NCBI RefSeq assembly: GCF_017565405.1
Contig: NZ_JAGEKR010000002.1
Location: 25,025-89,024 of the forward strand
Direction of reading: 5' to 3'
Length of the DNA: 64,000 nucleotides
Source of the DNA: Allobranchiibius sp. CTAmp26
GTDB taxonomy: Bacteria > Actinomycetota > Actinomycetes > Actinomycetales > Dermatophilaceae
The position numbers and the translations under genes were made by a program. Position 1 is the first letter of the stretch. Every line of letters starts with the position of its first letter. Positions 36,361 to 45,829 of this stretch are shown in pieces. A model generated the notes under the pieces. That model saw only the letters and a list, made by a program, of their open reading frames with translations. It had not been told where the DNA came from and searched no databases.

Positions 36361-37695
36361 ATGTCACTCCTCCCCGAGATCCCCTCCGCCGTGCGGCGAG
36401 TGGCGATGATCAGCGTGCACACCTCGCCGTTGGAGCAGCCCGGCACCGGAGACGCCGGCGGCATGAACGTCTACGTGCTGGAGACCGCGCGACGTCTCGG
36501 TGAGCGTGGCGTGGAGGTCGAGATCTTCACCCGCCGCACCAGTGCTGCCTCGGCCGAGGTCGTGCCGGTGGCCCCCGGGGTCCTGGTGCGCCACATCGAC
36601 GCCGGACCGTACGAGGGTCTGTCCAAGGACGACCTGCCCGGCCAGCTGTGCGCGTTCGCGGCCGGGGTGATGCGGCTGGTCGCGATCAGCCCCGAGGGCC
36701 ACTACGACCTGGTGCACTCCCACTACTGGCTGTCCGGACAGGTCGGGTGGCTGGCCGCCGACCGGTGGAACGTGCCGCTCGTACACACCATGCACACGAT
36801 GGCCAAGGTGAAGAACCGCTCTCTGGCACAAGGCGATCGGCCCGAGCCCCCCGGTCGGGAGATCGGCGAGGAGCAGGTCGTCCGCGCTGCCAGCCTGCTG
36901 GTCGCCAATACCGAGATCGAGGCGCGTGAGCTCGTCGAGCTGTACGACGCCGACCCCGCCCGAGTGCGCGTCGTGCCGCCCGGTGTCGACCTGGTCACCT
37001 TCGCGCCGGGTGACCGCGGGACGGCGCGGGAGGCGCTGGAGTTGCCACAGGACGCGGAGCTGGTGCTCTTCGTCGGCCGGATCCAGGCGCTGAAGGGCCC
37101 GGACGTGCTGCTGAAGGCGGCCGCCGAGATGGTGCGGCGCGACCCGCAGCGCCGGCGGCGGCTGATCGTCGCGGTGATCGGTGGTCCCAGCGGATCGGGG
37201 CTGGACAAGCCCCGGGCCCTGCAGGCTCTTGCGCGCGAGCTCGGGATCGCGGACATCGTGCAGTTCGTGCCCCCGGTGCCCCGCCAGGAGTTGGCGCGGT
37301 GGTTCCGCGCGAGCGACGCGGTCGCTGTGCCGTCCCGCTCCGAATCGTTCGGCCTGGTGGCCCTGGAGGCTCAGGCGTGCGGCGCGACGGTCGTGGCGGC
37401 CGATGTCGGCGGCCTGCCGCGCGCGGTCGGAGCTGCCGGCGTGCTCGTGCAGGGACACGACCCGGCCGTCTGGGCCGAGCAGCTGCTGTCCGTGCTCGAC
37501 GCCCCGGATGAGCGGGACGAGGTGGCGCGCAAGGCCGTCGAGCATGCGCAGCGGTACGGCTGGGAGCGCACGACCGATGAGTTGCTGGCGGTCTACGAGC
37601 GCGCCTGCCGCGACGCTCGCACCGACATCTCGGCGCAGGACGAGGGCTCCGCCCGACTGTTGGAGTTGCCGCTGGCCGAGGCGGTGATCCCGTGA
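36361..37695 (+). CDS. mshA: D-inositol 3-phosphate glycosyltransferase (mycothiol synthesis)
   Basis: A 444-residue GT4 glycosyltransferase that joins UDP-GlcNAc to inositol 3-phosphate, the first step of mycothiol synthesis. The N-terminal signature [20 protein letters not shown] is exactly as in MshA. The acceptor-side [12 protein letters not shown] and the UDP-sugar side [15 protein letters not shown] and [17 protein letters not shown] are intact. I use the ATG at 36361, since CAGACT ends 8 bases before it. The next gene overlaps by 4 bases. The next steps, mshB and mshC, are not in the window; mshD is at 11.6 kb. Confidence 0.96.
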   Translation: MSLLPEIPSAVRRVAMISVHTSPLEQPGTGDAGGMNVYVLETARRLGERGVEVEIFTRRTSAASAEVVPVAPGVLVRHIDAGPYEGLSKDDLPGQLCAFAAGVMRLVAISPEGHYDLVHSHYWLSGQVGWLAADRWNVPLVHTMHTMAKVKNRSLAQGDRPEPPGREIGEEQVVRAASLLVANTEIEARELVELYDADPARVRVVPPGVDLVTFAPGDRGTAREALELPQDAELVLFVGRIQALKGPDVLLKAAAEMVRRDPQRRRRLIVAVIGGPSGSGLDKPRALQALARELGIADIVQFVPPVPRQELARWFRASDAVAVPSRSESFGLVALEAQACGATVVAADVGGLPRAVGAAGVLVQGHDPAVWAEQLLSVLDAPDERDEVARKAVEHAQRYGWERTTDELLAVYERACRDARTDISAQDEGSARLLELPLAEAVIP

Positions 37696-38189
37696 GCCCC
37701 GTGAACGGCGACGTGCACGAGACGATCCGGGACTTCCTCGCCGCCAGCGAGTTGGAGTGGGAGACGGGTGCGCGCGACGGCGAGTACATCGTGACCCTCC
37801 CCGGCGATCGCAAGCTCAAGACGGTCACGTCGCTGCTGGTCGGCGAGAAGGCACTGACCACGACGGCGTTCGTCATCCGCCATCCCGACGAGAACGCCGA
37901 GCAGTTCTACACCTTCCTGCTGCGGCGCAATCTGCGGATGGGGGCGGTGGCCTACTCCATCGACGGCACCGGCGATGTGTACGTCGGCGGTCGGGTACCG
38001 CTCGCCGGTGTCGGGGCCGACTACCTGGACGACGTACTGGGTGCGGTCCTGGAGGCGGCCGACGCGCCCTTCAACGAACTGCTCGTCATCGGCTTCCTGT
38101 CGTCGATGAAACGCGAATGGGCCTGGCGGATCAAGCGCGGGGAGTCCACGCGCAACCTCGAGGCGTTCCAGCATCTGCTCCAGGATTGA
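37692..38189 (+). CDS. YbjN-domain protein
   Basis: A 165-residue small alpha/beta protein of the YbjN/type III secretion chaperone-like superfamily. Recognisable parts are [20 protein letters not shown] and [20 protein letters not shown]. The GTG start overlaps the mshA stop (GTGA), as in mycobacteria, where a YbjN gene sits between mshA and gpm1 (Rv0487). The molecular role is unknown; YbjN affects stress and motility genes in E. coli. Confidence 0.88.
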   Translation: MSPVNGDVHETIRDFLAASELEWETGARDGEYIVTLPGDRKLKTVTSLLVGEKALTTTAFVIRHPDENAEQFYTFLLRRNLRMGAVAYSIDGTGDVYVGGRVPLAGVGADYLDDVLGAVLEAADAPFNELLVIGFLSSMKREWAWRIKRGESTRNLEAFQHLLQD

Positions 38190-38216
38190 CCGCTCCCCAC
38201 TTCTAGACTGGCCCGC

Positions 38217-38960
38217 ATGACTCACACCCTGGTGTTGCTGCGGCACGGCGAATCCGACTGGAACGCGAAGAATCTCTTCACCGGGTGGGTCGATGTCCCG
38301 CTGACGGACAAGGGCCGCGACGAGGCGACGCACGGCGGCGAACTGATCAAGGACGCCGGGCTGCTGCCCGATGTCGTGCACACCTCGTTGCTGCGCCGGG
38401 CGATCACGACCGCGGGGCTCGCGCTCGACGTCGCCGACCGCCACTGGATCCCGGTGAAGCGTTCGTGGCGGCTGAACGAGCGGCACTACGGCGCGCTGCA
38501 GGGCAAGGACAAGAAGGCCACGCTGGAGGAGTTCGGCGAGGAGCAGTTCATGACCTGGCGCCGCTCGTACGACGTGCCGCCGCCCGCGATCGAGCCCGGC
38601 TCGCCGTACAGCCAGGACGGCGACCCCCGGTACGCCGACCTCGGCGCCGACGCACCGCGCACCGAGTGCCTCAAGGACGTCATCGCCCGCTTCCTGCCCT
38701 ACTGGGAGTCGGACCTCAAGCCGGATCTGCAGCAGGGCAAGACCGTGCTGGTCGCCGCGCACGGCAACAGCCTGCGCGCGATGGTCAAGCACCTGGACGG
38801 CGTCAGCGACGAGGACATCGTGGGCCTCAACATCCCCACCGGGATGCCGCTGGTCTACCGGCTCGACGACGACTTCACGCCGACCGTGGCCGGTGGGGAG
38901 TACCTGGACCCCGAGACCGCGAAGGCCGCGGCCGAAGCGGTGGCCAACCAGGGCCGCTGA
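38217..38960 (+). CDS. gpmA: 2,3-bisphosphoglycerate-dependent phosphoglycerate mutase
   Basis: A 247-residue glycolytic enzyme interconverting 3- and 2-phosphoglycerate. The catalytic His lies in [18 protein letters not shown], the Glu in [15 protein letters not shown] and the second His in [18 protein letters not shown]. The ATG has TAGACT ending 7 bases before it, so the transcript is likely leaderless, and translation is not coupled to ybjN. It ends just before the second copy of the quadruplet palindrome. Confidence 0.97.
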   Translation: MTHTLVLLRHGESDWNAKNLFTGWVDVPLTDKGRDEATHGGELIKDAGLLPDVVHTSLLRRAITTAGLALDVADRHWIPVKRSWRLNERHYGALQGKDKKATLEEFGEEQFMTWRRSYDVPPPAIEPGSPYSQDGDPRYADLGADAPRTECLKDVIARFLPYWESDLKPDLQQGKTVLVAAHGNSLRAMVKHLDGVSDEDIVGLNIPTGMPLVYRLDDDFTPTVAGGEYLDPETAKAAAEAVANQGR

Positions 38961-38983
38961 CCGCCGGTCGGTGGGCTTCGCCC

Positions 38984-39051
38984 TGACGGCGTTCGCATTC
39001 ATTGACGGCGTTCGAACGCCGTCAACCGTCGCGAACGCCGTCAGGGTGCGG
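38984..39051. repeat. Quadruplet palindromic element, copy 2
   Basis: The motif TGACGGCGTT occurs at 38984-38993 and 39003-39012 on the plus strand and inverted at 39015-39024 and 39034-39043. It matches copy 1 (2551-2618) at 65 of 68 positions; all three differences fall in the first 8-bp spacer. It sits between the convergent gpmA and phoU genes. Confidence 0.85.
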
Positions 39052-39065
39052 CCGGCGCGCGAGCG

Positions 39066-39719
39066 TCAGCTCTGCTGGTCGGCGTACCGGCCCGTGACCA
39101 GGTAGACGATGCGGGCCGCCACGGCGACCGCGTGGTCGCCGAACCGCTCGTAGTAGCGGCTGATCAGCGTCGCGTCGACGGCCGCCTCGGTGCCGTGCGC
39201 CCAGCTGTGGTCGACCAGCGTCGCGAAGACCTTCCGGTGCAGCTGGTCCAGCGCGTCGTCGTCCTTCTCGATCTCGACGGCGGCGAGCGCGTCCTTGTGG
39301 GCGATCGCCTCACCGGTCTTGGCGGCCAGGTGCGCGGCGGTCGTCTCCATGTCGGTGATGACCTCGCGCAGCTCGTCGGGCACGCCGTGCTCGGGGTAGC
39401 GCATCCGCGCCACCTTGGCGATGTGCCGGGCCAGGTCGCCCATCCGCTCGATGTCCGAGGCCATGTGCATGGCCGTGACGACCATCCGCAGGTCCGTGGC
39501 GACCGGCTGCTGGCGGGCGAGGAGGTCGATGGCGTGGTCGTCGACCTGCCGGCGCAGCTGATCGATGTCGTCGTCGGCCGCGATGACGCTCTCGGCCAGG
39601 GACAGATCCGCCTGCAGGAGTGCGTCGGTCGCCCTGGTCATCGCGATCCCGACGAGTCGGGTCATCTCGACCAGGTCGTCGGAGATCTTGTCCAGGTCTT
39701 CGTGAAAGGCGTCGCGCAT
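39066..39719 (-). CDS. phoU: Phosphate transport regulator PhoU
   Basis: A 217-residue protein of two three-helix bundles, each with the metal-binding E/D-X3-D pattern (ERMGDLARHIAKVARM in the first half; RYYERFGDHAVAVAARI in the second). PhoU links PstB to the PhoR/SenX3 kinase and shuts off the phosphate regulon when phosphate is plentiful. The ATG at 39719 fits the family start MRDAFHEDLDKI; the longer frame adds an unrelated sequence through the PHO box. It is divergent from the kinase gene, the layout known from Streptomyces. Confidence 0.95.
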   Translation of the reverse strand: MRDAFHEDLDKISDDLVEMTRLVGIAMTRATDALLQADLSLAESVIAADDDIDQLRRQVDDHAIDLLARQQPVATDLRMVVTAMHMASDIERMGDLARHIAKVARMRYPEHGVPDELREVITDMETTAAHLAAKTGEAIAHKDALAAVEIEKDDDALDQLHRKVFATLVDHSWAHGTEAAVDATLISRYYERFGDHAVAVAARIVYLVTGRYADQQS

Positions 39720-39772
39720 ACGCTCATTGTCCTCGGCTTGCCGGGCGGGTCGCCCAGAGGCTGACATCGGTC

Positions 39773-39801
39773 GGTGAACGGGACCAGACTCGCAGGTGAA
39801 C
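39773..39801 (-). promoter_or_regulatory. PHO box between phoU and the phosphate two-component system
   Basis: GTTCACC units on the minus strand at 39779-39773 and 39801-39795 are exactly 22 bp apart, i.e. two 11-bp repeat lengths, the same phasing as the pstS box. The middle unit is degenerate. The TACGCT -10 of the kinase gene begins 47 bases downstream. The response regulator at 41073 is the likely binder. Confidence 0.7.
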
Positions 39802-39861
39802 ACCAGGCAGACACGAACCGACGCGTCATCCACGTCCCGATCGCTGCGTACGCTAACCCGC

Positions 39862-41076
39862 GTGTACGTCGTGCTCGGTCTGGCTGCCGCTCTGGTCGTC
39901 GGCCTCCTCCTCGGTGTCGCCGCCGCGGGATGGCGTCGGCGTACCTCGACCGCTCAGGCCGTTGCGAGCACGCGGCTCACGAGCCTGTCACCGCAGGTCA
40001 TCGAGGTCATCCAGGCGCTGCCGGGCATGTCGATCGTGGTGGACGCCTCCGACCGTGTGGAGCGCGCGTCGCCGCGCGCCGACGCGCTGGGTCTGGTGCG
40101 TCGCAGCGAGCTCGCCCACCCGGAGATCCTCGACCTGGTCCGATCGGTACGCCGCGACGGCGACACCCGCGAGGTCCAGGTCGACGTCGCCCGGGGACCG
40201 GTCGGTCCCGGCACACTGGCTCTGCGTATTCAGGTGGCGCGGCTGGGCGCCGAGCACGTCATCGCCCTGGTGGAGGACCTGACCTACTCCCGCCGGGTCG
40301 AGGAGACCCGGCGCGACTTCGTGGTCAACGTCAGTCACGAGCTCAAGACCCCAGTCGGCGGCCTGTCACTGCTGGCCGAGGCTGTCGAGGGTGCTGCGGA
40401 GGACCCTGAGGCCGTACGCCGCTTCGCCGGCCGGATGCATGCCGAGACCGCAGGCCTCACCCGGCTCGTGCAGGAGATCGTGGAGCTGTCCCGGTTGCAG
40501 GTGTCGGACACCTTCGACGAACCCGTGCCGGTCGACGTCGTCGCGTGCGCCCGGGAGGCCGTCGAACACGTGCGGCTGCTCGCCGAGGACAAGCGGATCG
40601 AGTTGGTCCAGGCGAGCCCCATCGGCACCGACGTGCGGATCTTCGGCGACCCGGCGCTGCTCACGACCGCGATCCGCAACCTGCTGGAGAACGCCATCCA
40701 CTACTCCGACCCCGGCACCCGCGTGGCGCTCACGGTGCGCCGTCAGGGCGCCCTCGCCTCGGTGGCCGTCACCGATCAGGGGGCCGGCATCTCGCCCGCG
40801 GACCAGGAGCGCATCTTCGAGCGCTTCTACCGGGTCGACCCGGCGCGCTCGCGGCGTACCGGAGGCACCGGCCTCGGGCTGGCCATCGTCAAACACGTCG
40901 TCGCCGGCCACGGCGGGGAGGTGTCGGTCTGGTCCGAGGAGGGCCAGGGCTCGACGTTCACCCTCCACCTTCCCGTCCCGCCCGCTCTCGAGGACGCGCC
41001 GCACCCTGGCGGCCGGTCAGTCGACCGTCTGCCGTCGCACGCCTCACGGACCGTCTCTGGAAAGGCCACCCCATGA
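39862..41076 (+). CDS. senX3: Phosphate-sensing histidine kinase (SenX3/PhoR type)
   Basis: A 404-residue kinase. One transmembrane helix (YVVLGLAAALVVGLLLGVAA) is at the N-terminus, then a PAS-like domain (PGMSIVVDASDRVERASPRA), the His box FVVNVSHELKTPVGGLSLL, and ATPase motifs NLLENAIHYS, VTDQGAGIS, FERFYRVD and GGTGLGLAIVKHVV. The order phoU, kinase, regulator identifies it as SenX3/PhoR. The GTG at 39862 has TACGCT ending 7 bases before it; a GTG at 39796 lies inside the PHO box. The stop overlaps the regulator ATG. Confidence 0.93.
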   Translation: MYVVLGLAAALVVGLLLGVAAAGWRRRTSTAQAVASTRLTSLSPQVIEVIQALPGMSIVVDASDRVERASPRADALGLVRRSELAHPEILDLVRSVRRDGDTREVQVDVARGPVGPGTLALRIQVARLGAEHVIALVEDLTYSRRVEETRRDFVVNVSHELKTPVGGLSLLAEAVEGAAEDPEAVRRFAGRMHAETAGLTRLVQEIVELSRLQVSDTFDEPVPVDVVACAREAVEHVRLLAEDKRIELVQASPIGTDVRIFGDPALLTTAIRNLLENAIHYSDPGTRVALTVRRQGALASVAVTDQGAGISPADQERIFERFYRVDPARSRRTGGTGLGLAIVKHVVAGHGGEVSVWSEEGQGSTFTLHLPVPPALEDAPHPGGRSVDRLPSHASRTVSGKATP

Positions 41077-41759
41077 CCCGAATCCTGGTCGTCGAGGACG
41101 AGGAGTCCATCTCGGACCCGCTGTCCTACCTGCTGCGCAAGGAGGGGTACGACGTCGGGTTGGCCGAAACGGGACCGGACGCGCTGACCGAGTTCGACCG
41201 CAACGGGGCCGACCTCGTCCTGCTCGACCTGATGCTCCCCGGGCTGTCCGGGATCGACGTATGCCGCGCGCTACGGCAGCGCTCCAACGTGCCGGTGATC
41301 ATGCTGACGGCCAAGGACAGCGAGGTCGACAAGGTCGTCGGGTTGGAGATCGGCGCGGACGACTACGTCACCAAGCCGTACTCCTCACGCGAACTGCTGG
41401 CCCGGGTCAAGGCGGTCATCAGGCGCCGTCAGGAGCCGGAGGAGCTGATGGCCCCCACCCTCGCCGCCGGGCCGGTGCGGATGGACGTCGACCGGCATAC
41501 GGTCAGCGTCGACGGTGCAGCGGTCGCGTTGCCGCTCAAGGAGTTCGAGTTGCTGGAGATGCTGCTGCGCAACACCGGCAGGGTGCTCACCCGCGGTCAG
41601 CTCATCGACCGGGTGTGGGGCAGCGACTACGTGGGCGACACCAAGACGCTCGACGTGCACATCAAGCGTCTGCGGGCGAAGCTGGAGCCGGACTCAGCGA
41701 ACCCGCGCTTCATCCTCACGGTGCGTGGACTGGGCTACAAGTTCGAGGCGACCGACTGA
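41073..41759 (+). CDS. regX3: Phosphate response regulator (RegX3/PhoP type)
   Basis: A 228-residue OmpR-family regulator. The receiver has the acidic pair in [10 protein letters not shown], the phospho-acceptor Asp in [13 protein letters not shown] and Lys in [11 protein letters not shown]. The winged helix contains [20 protein letters not shown] and [20 protein letters not shown]. Its ATG overlaps the kinase stop (ATGA). It should bind the PHO boxes at 8151-8194 and 39773-39801, driving pstSCAB and its own region under phosphate limitation. Confidence 0.95.
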   Translation: MTRILVVEDEESISDPLSYLLRKEGYDVGLAETGPDALTEFDRNGADLVLLDLMLPGLSGIDVCRALRQRSNVPVIMLTAKDSEVDKVVGLEIGADDYVTKPYSSRELLARVKAVIRRRQEPEELMAPTLAAGPVRMDVDRHTVSVDGAAVALPLKEFELLEMLLRNTGRVLTRGQLIDRVWGSDYVGDTKTLDVHIKRLRAKLEPDSANPRFILTVRGLGYKFEATD

Positions 41760-41782
41760 CGGCCGACGTACGCGGCCGAAGG

Positions 41783-42262
41783 TCAGCCGGAGGTCTGGCC
41801 GGGCAGGAGCACCGGCACGACCACGGGGGAGTTGCCGGTGCCGGCGGTCGCGAACGTGACCGTGGTCTTCGCGCCGGGGGCGGCCGGGGTCGAGGCGACC
41901 TTGACCGGACCGACGGTGTGGGTGGAGTTGCCCGATGCCTGCCCGTCGAGACGCACGGCGGTGTCGGCAGGCACGGACAGCTGGGCCGTGGAACTGCCGA
42001 TGGCCACGGTGACGGCGATCGCGGACCCGCTGTTGTTGGTCACCATCCCCTGGAGGGCGCCGGGCGCGCCCTTGCTCGAGGCGACGATGAGCACGCCGGA
42101 GAGGGTCAGGTCGCCGACGGTCGCGTTCGTCCCGTTGCTCCCGTTGTAGCTGACGTCGGTCTGCGTCGGTGACAGGTACATGCAGCCACTGAGTAGCGAA
42201 ACCGAGGTCGCCAGCCCGAGGGCGCCGAACGCGGCCCTGCCGGCTCGAAGTCGTCGCGTCAC
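41783..42262 (-). CDS. lpqE: LpqE-like secreted lipoprotein
   Basis: A 159-residue lipoprotein. The signal peptide ends in LLSGC with Cys27; the mature part is one immunoglobulin-like beta domain (DLTLSGVLIVASSKGAPGAL, VTNNSGSAIAVTVAIGSSTA). Similarity to Mycobacterium LpqE is in the pattern, and the position next to carD is the same as in mycobacteria. The GTG start has TAGTCT ending 7 bases upstream. It converges on the regulator gene with a weak hairpin between. The 213 bases to carD hold a divergent promoter region and no further gene. Confidence 0.82.
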   Translation of the reverse strand: MTRRLRAGRAAFGALGLATSVSLLSGCMYLSPTQTDVSYNGSNGTNATVGDLTLSGVLIVASSKGAPGALQGMVTNNSGSAIAVTVAIGSSTAQLSVPADTAVRLDGQASGNSTHTVGPVKVASTPAAPGAKTTVTFATAGTGNSPVVVPVLLPGQTSG

Positions 42263-42475
42263 GGCGCTGAGACTACCGGCTCCCACGGACGGGGGTGCGG
42301 GCCGGTTGCTGGGCCGGGAGTCCGGATGGACCGCGCGCGTGCACGACAGACGCCGATCTGTCAAGGGTCGATTTCCGGTCTGTGGATCGTCGGCATGGCC
42401 TCTGACCTGCGGAAACGTTTCTGGCGGCCCGTTCAGCCGTGGTATTCTTGAGGTCGCGAAAGGGGCTAACAACAG

Positions 42476-42958
42476 ATGGCTTTCAAGGTCGGCGAGACGG
42501 TCGTGTACCCGCATCACGGTGCGGCTCTCATCGAAGAGATCAACAAACGAACGATCAAAGGTGAGGAGAAGCTGTACCTCAAGCTCAAGGTCGCCCAGGG
42601 CGATCTGACCATCGAGGTACCCGCAGACAACTGCGACCTGGTCGGCGTCCGCGACGTCGTCGGCAAGGAGGGCCTGGACAAGGTGTTCGAGGTGCTGCGC
42701 GCCGAGCACACCGAGGAGCCGACCAACTGGTCGCGTCGTTACAAGGCCAACCTGGAGAAGCTCGCCTCGGGCGACGTCATCAAGGTGTCCGAGGTCGTGC
42801 GCGACCTGTGGCGTCGTAACCAGGACCGCGGCCTGTCCGCCGGTGAGAAGAGGATGCTGGCCAAGGCGCGCCAGATCCTGGTCTCCGAGCTCGCGCTCGC
42901 CGAGCACACGAACGAGGACAAGGCCGAGGCCACGCTCGACGAGGTGCTCGCCTCCTGA
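42476..42958 (+). CDS. carD: CarD-family RNA polymerase-binding regulator
   Basis: A 160-residue essential-type transcription factor that stabilises open complexes at rRNA and many other promoters. The N-terminal RNAP-interacting domain is [20 protein letters not shown]; the C-terminal helical domain has [20 protein letters not shown], with the conserved Trp (DLWRR) that wedges into the -10 region. AAAGGGG lies 10 bases before the ATG and a TATTCT -10 hexamer at 42443-42448. The MEP-pathway genes follow, as in mycobacteria. Confidence 0.96.
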   Translation: MAFKVGETVVYPHHGAALIEEINKRTIKGEEKLYLKLKVAQGDLTIEVPADNCDLVGVRDVVGKEGLDKVFEVLRAEHTEEPTNWSRRYKANLEKLASGDVIKVSEVVRDLWRRNQDRGLSAGEKRMLAKARQILVSELALAEHTNEDKAEATLDEVLAS

Positions 42959-42972
42959 CGTCCGATCCGCAG

Positions 42973-44184
42973 ATGACCGACGCCCACCCCAGTTCCGCTG
43001 AGGTGGGCGTCGTCATCGTGGCCGCAGGGCTCGGCACCCGCCTCGGCGCCGGTATGCCGAAGGCCTTGGTGCCGCTCGGTGGCGAACCCCTCGTCGTGCA
43101 CGCCGCCCGTGCGGCGCGTGCCGTGCGGGGTCTGCGGCAACTGGTCGTGGTCGCGCCCGCCACCCACCTGCAGCAGTTCCGCTCCCTCGTCCCCGACGCC
43201 GTGGTGGTGGCCGGCGGCAGCGAACGCACCGACTCGGTCGCGGCGGGGCTGCGCGTGCTGGAGCCCGGCATCGACGTGGTCCTGGTGCACGACGCGGCAC
43301 GCGCGCTGGCGCCCACCGCCCTCTTCGATCGGGTCGTGACCGCCGTCCGTGAGGGGTACGACGCGGTGGTTCCCGGGCTGGCCGTGCACGACACCGTCAA
43401 GCAGGTCGACGGCGCGGGGCTGGTCACCGCGACCCCCGAGCGCGACGAGCTGCGCGCCGTACAGACTCCGCAGGGATTCACCAGGGAGGCGTTGCAGCGG
43501 GCCCACGCGGGCGGTGCCGCCGCCACCGACGACGCGGCCATGGTCGAGCGATCCGGCGGCCGGGTGCTCGTCATCGAGGGTGACCGTCGCGCCGAGAAGA
43601 TCACGACGGCGGCCGACCTGCAGAACGCCGCGAGCCGCCTGCAGCCGGCGGACGGCGCGACGCTGATCGTGCTCGGCGGTCTCCCCGGGGTGGGCAAGAC
43701 CACCACGGCGCGGGCGCTCGCCGCGCGAAAGGCGTTGACGCACCTGCGGGTCGACGTCATCGAGCAGGCTGTCGTCGACAGCGGCCTCGAGCAGCATCCC
43801 GTCGGCGAGGTCGGCTACCGCGTGTCCTACGAGCTCGCGTCGCACCACCTGGATCTCGGGATGACCGTGGTCGCCGACATGGTGAACGGCGTGCCGGAGG
43901 CGCGCGACGCGTGGCGCGCACTGGCCGATCGTCGCGACGTCCGTCTGCTGGAGGTCGAACTCGTCTGCAACGACGAGGCCGAGCACCGGCGTCGCGCGTC
44001 CACCCGGGTCCGCGACATCGAAGGTCTGCCGCAGCCGAGTTGGGAGCAGATCCAGGAGCGGGAGTACCACCCGTGGCATCCGGACCTGCGGATCGACACC
44101 GCCGCGAACTCACCCGGCCAGGCCGCCGACGCGATCCTGGCGGCGCTGACCTCCCGTGGTGTCCAGGAGAGGATCGCGCCATGA
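42973..44184 (+). CDS. ispD: IspD fused to a P-loop (AAA_33-type) kinase domain
   Basis: A 403-residue fusion. Residues 1 to about 222 are IspD, which makes CDP-methylerythritol: [32 protein letters not shown] and [10 protein letters not shown] are intact. From about 230 a second domain begins with the P-loop [10 protein letters not shown] (235-244), then [15 protein letters not shown] and [20 protein letters not shown], typical of stand-alone small ATP-binding kinases. IspD is normally about 230 residues, so the kinase is an addition. The frame is continuous, with steady GC3, so it does not look like an error. ispF overlaps by 4 bases. Confidence 0.9.
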   Translation: MTDAHPSSAEVGVVIVAAGLGTRLGAGMPKALVPLGGEPLVVHAARAARAVRGLRQLVVVAPATHLQQFRSLVPDAVVVAGGSERTDSVAAGLRVLEPGIDVVLVHDAARALAPTALFDRVVTAVREGYDAVVPGLAVHDTVKQVDGAGLVTATPERDELRAVQTPQGFTREALQRAHAGGAAATDDAAMVERSGGRVLVIEGDRRAEKITTAADLQNAASRLQPADGATLIVLGGLPGVGKTTTARALAARKALTHLRVDVIEQAVVDSGLEQHPVGEVGYRVSYELASHHLDLGMTVVADMVNGVPEARDAWRALADRRDVRLLEVELVCNDEAEHRRRASTRVRDIEGLPQPSWEQIQEREYHPWHPDLRIDTAANSPGQAADAILAALTSRGVQERIAP

Positions 44185-44666
44185 GTCCCCTGCCGCGTAT
44201 CGGTATCGGTGTCGACGTCCACCCGTACGCCGACGACGACCGTCCGCTGCACCTCGCCGGCCTGGACTGGCCGGGGGAGCGCGGGATCGAGGGCCACTCC
44301 GACGGTGACGTCGCCGCGCACGCGATGTGCGACGCCCTGCTCGGCGCGGCCGGACTCGGCGACCTGGGCGAGCACTTCGGGACCTCTCGGCCTGAGCTCG
44401 CCGGAGCGCGAGGTGCAGTGCTGCTCGGTGTGGTGCGAGAGCTGTTGCAGGACAACGGGTTCGAGATCGGCAACGTCGCCGTACAGGTCATCGGAAACCG
44501 GCCCAAGATCGGTCCCCGTCGTCTCGAGGCGCAGCGGGCCCTGTCGGATGCGCTGGGTGGTGCTGCCGTCTCCGTGGCGGCGACCACGACCGACGGGCTC
44601 GGCCTGACCGGCCGCGGCGAAGGTGTGGCGGCGATCGCCACCGCCCTCGTCGTACCCACCACCTGA
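44181..44666 (+). CDS. ispF: 2-C-methyl-D-erythritol 2,4-cyclodiphosphate synthase
   Basis: A 161-residue trimeric zinc enzyme of the MEP isoprenoid pathway. Zinc and substrate residues are seen in [31 protein letters not shown] and the C-terminal [19 protein letters not shown]. It overlaps the ispD fusion by 4 bases (ATGA). Isoprenoid precursors feed menaquinone and undecaprenyl phosphate. A long double hairpin begins 6 bases after its stop. Confidence 0.96.
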   Translation: MSPLPRIGIGVDVHPYADDDRPLHLAGLDWPGERGIEGHSDGDVAAHAMCDALLGAAGLGDLGEHFGTSRPELAGARGAVLLGVVRELLQDNGFEIGNVAVQVIGNRPKIGPRRLEAQRALSDALGGAAVSVAATTTDGLGLTGRGEGVAAIATALVVPTT

Positions 44667-44671
44667 CCCCG

Positions 44672-44743
44672 CCGAGTGGCATACATATCCATCGAGTGCA
44701 CCCCGTAGAGGTGCGCCACTCGACGCATATGTATGCCACTCGG
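44672..44743. repeat. Quadruplet palindromic element, variant C
   Basis: Outer arms CCGAGTGGCATACATAT (44672-44688) and its exact complement (44727-44743) form a 17-bp inverted repeat. Between them TCGAGTG-CACC (44692-44702) pairs with GGTG-CGC-CACTCGA (44710-44723). So CGAGTGG or a close form occurs four times, order + + - -, at 44673, 44693, 44716 and 44736 (pitch 20, 23, 20). It lies between ispF and a co-oriented aldo/keto reductase gene and may end ispF transcription. Confidence 0.85.
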
Positions 44744-44765
44744 GGGCAGGCCTACGCTGCGAGAC

Positions 44766-45818
44766 ATGGACACTCGCAACCTCGGTCACACCGGCATGCA
44801 CGTCACCCCGCTCTGCCTCGGCGCCATGATGTTCGGCGCGTGGGGCGAGAAGGACCACGAGGAGTCAGCGCGGATCATCCACCGCGCGCTGGACTCCGGC
44901 ATCAACTTCGTCGACACCGCCGACGTCTACTCCCAGGGCGAGTCCGAGACCATCGTCGGAAAAGCGCTGAAGGGCCGGCGCGATGACGTGATCCTCGCGA
45001 CCAAGTTCCACAGCCCGATGGACGTTGCGATGGGCGCACCGGGCGGCGATCCGAACAAGCGCGGCAACTCCCGGCGCTGGATGGTGCAGGAGGTCGAGAA
45101 CAGCCTGCGGCGGCTGCAGACCGACTGGATCGACCTCTACCAGGTGCACCGCCCCGACACGGGCACCGACGACGACGAGACGATCGCCGCCTTGACCGAC
45201 CTACAGCGGGCGGGCAAGATCCGCGCATTCGGGTCCTCGACGTTCCCGGCGTACCGGATCGTGGAGGGCCAGGTCATCGCACGCGACCGCGGGTGGTCGC
45301 GGTTCGTGACCGAGCAGCCGCCGTACTCGATCCTGGCGCGCGGCATCGAACGCGAGGTGCTGCCTGTCACCGAGAAGTACCGGATGGGAGTGCTGGCGTG
45401 GAGCCCGCTGTCGGGCGGCTGGTTGTCCGGGCGCTTCCGCAAGGGCCAGGACATGCCCACGACGAACCGGACCAAGATGATGCCCAAGCGCTTCGACCTG
45501 TCGACCCCGGCGAACCAACGCCGTCTGGACGCGGTCGAGGATCTCGCGGTGCTCGCCGAGCAGACCGGCATCACGCTGATCGAGTTGGCTCTGGCGTTCG
45601 TGATGCAGCACCCGGGCGTCACCTCCGCGATCATCGGTCCGCGCACGATGGAACAGCTCGAGAGCCAGCTCGCCGCCCCCGCGGTGCACCTGAGCGCCGA
45701 GGTGCTCGATCGGATCGACGAGATCGTGGCACCCGGCACCGACATCTCCGACGACGGCAACGCGTACGTCACCGACGCGCTCACCGACCCGTTCCTGCGT
45801 CGGCGGCGCACCGCCTGA
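44766..45818 (+). CDS. Aldo/keto reductase
   Basis: A 350-residue NADPH-dependent oxidoreductase of the AKR superfamily with a (beta/alpha)8 fold. The catalytic tetrad is visible: Asp and Tyr in FVDTADVYSQGESE, Lys in ILATKFHSP and His in YQVHRPDTG. The cofactor end has SAIIGPRTMEQLE. TACGCT ends 7 bases before the ATG, giving a likely leaderless start. The gene is bracketed by two palindromic elements, so it probably forms its own transcript. The substrate is unknown. Confidence 0.9.
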   Translation: MDTRNLGHTGMHVTPLCLGAMMFGAWGEKDHEESARIIHRALDSGINFVDTADVYSQGESETIVGKALKGRRDDVILATKFHSPMDVAMGAPGGDPNKRGNSRRWMVQEVENSLRRLQTDWIDLYQVHRPDTGTDDDETIAALTDLQRAGKIRAFGSSTFPAYRIVEGQVIARDRGWSRFVTEQPPYSILARGIEREVLPVTEKYRMGVLAWSPLSGGWLSGRFRKGQDMPTTNRTKMMPKRFDLSTPANQRRLDAVEDLAVLAEQTGITLIELALAFVMQHPGVTSAIIGPRTMEQLESQLAAPAVHLSAEVLDRIDEIVAPGTDISDDGNAYVTDALTDPFLRRRRTA

Positions 45819-45829
45819 CGGTTGCCGTT

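Noticed and set aside
36308..36367. Longer N-terminus for the methyltransferase opposite mshA
   Set aside because: It would overlap the mshA start and cross the TAACCT hexamer placed correctly for the GTG at 36307.
42411..42433. ECF-sigma promoter (GGAAAC ... CGTT) before carD
   Set aside because: The spacing of 13 bases between the two elements is shorter than usual for this promoter class.
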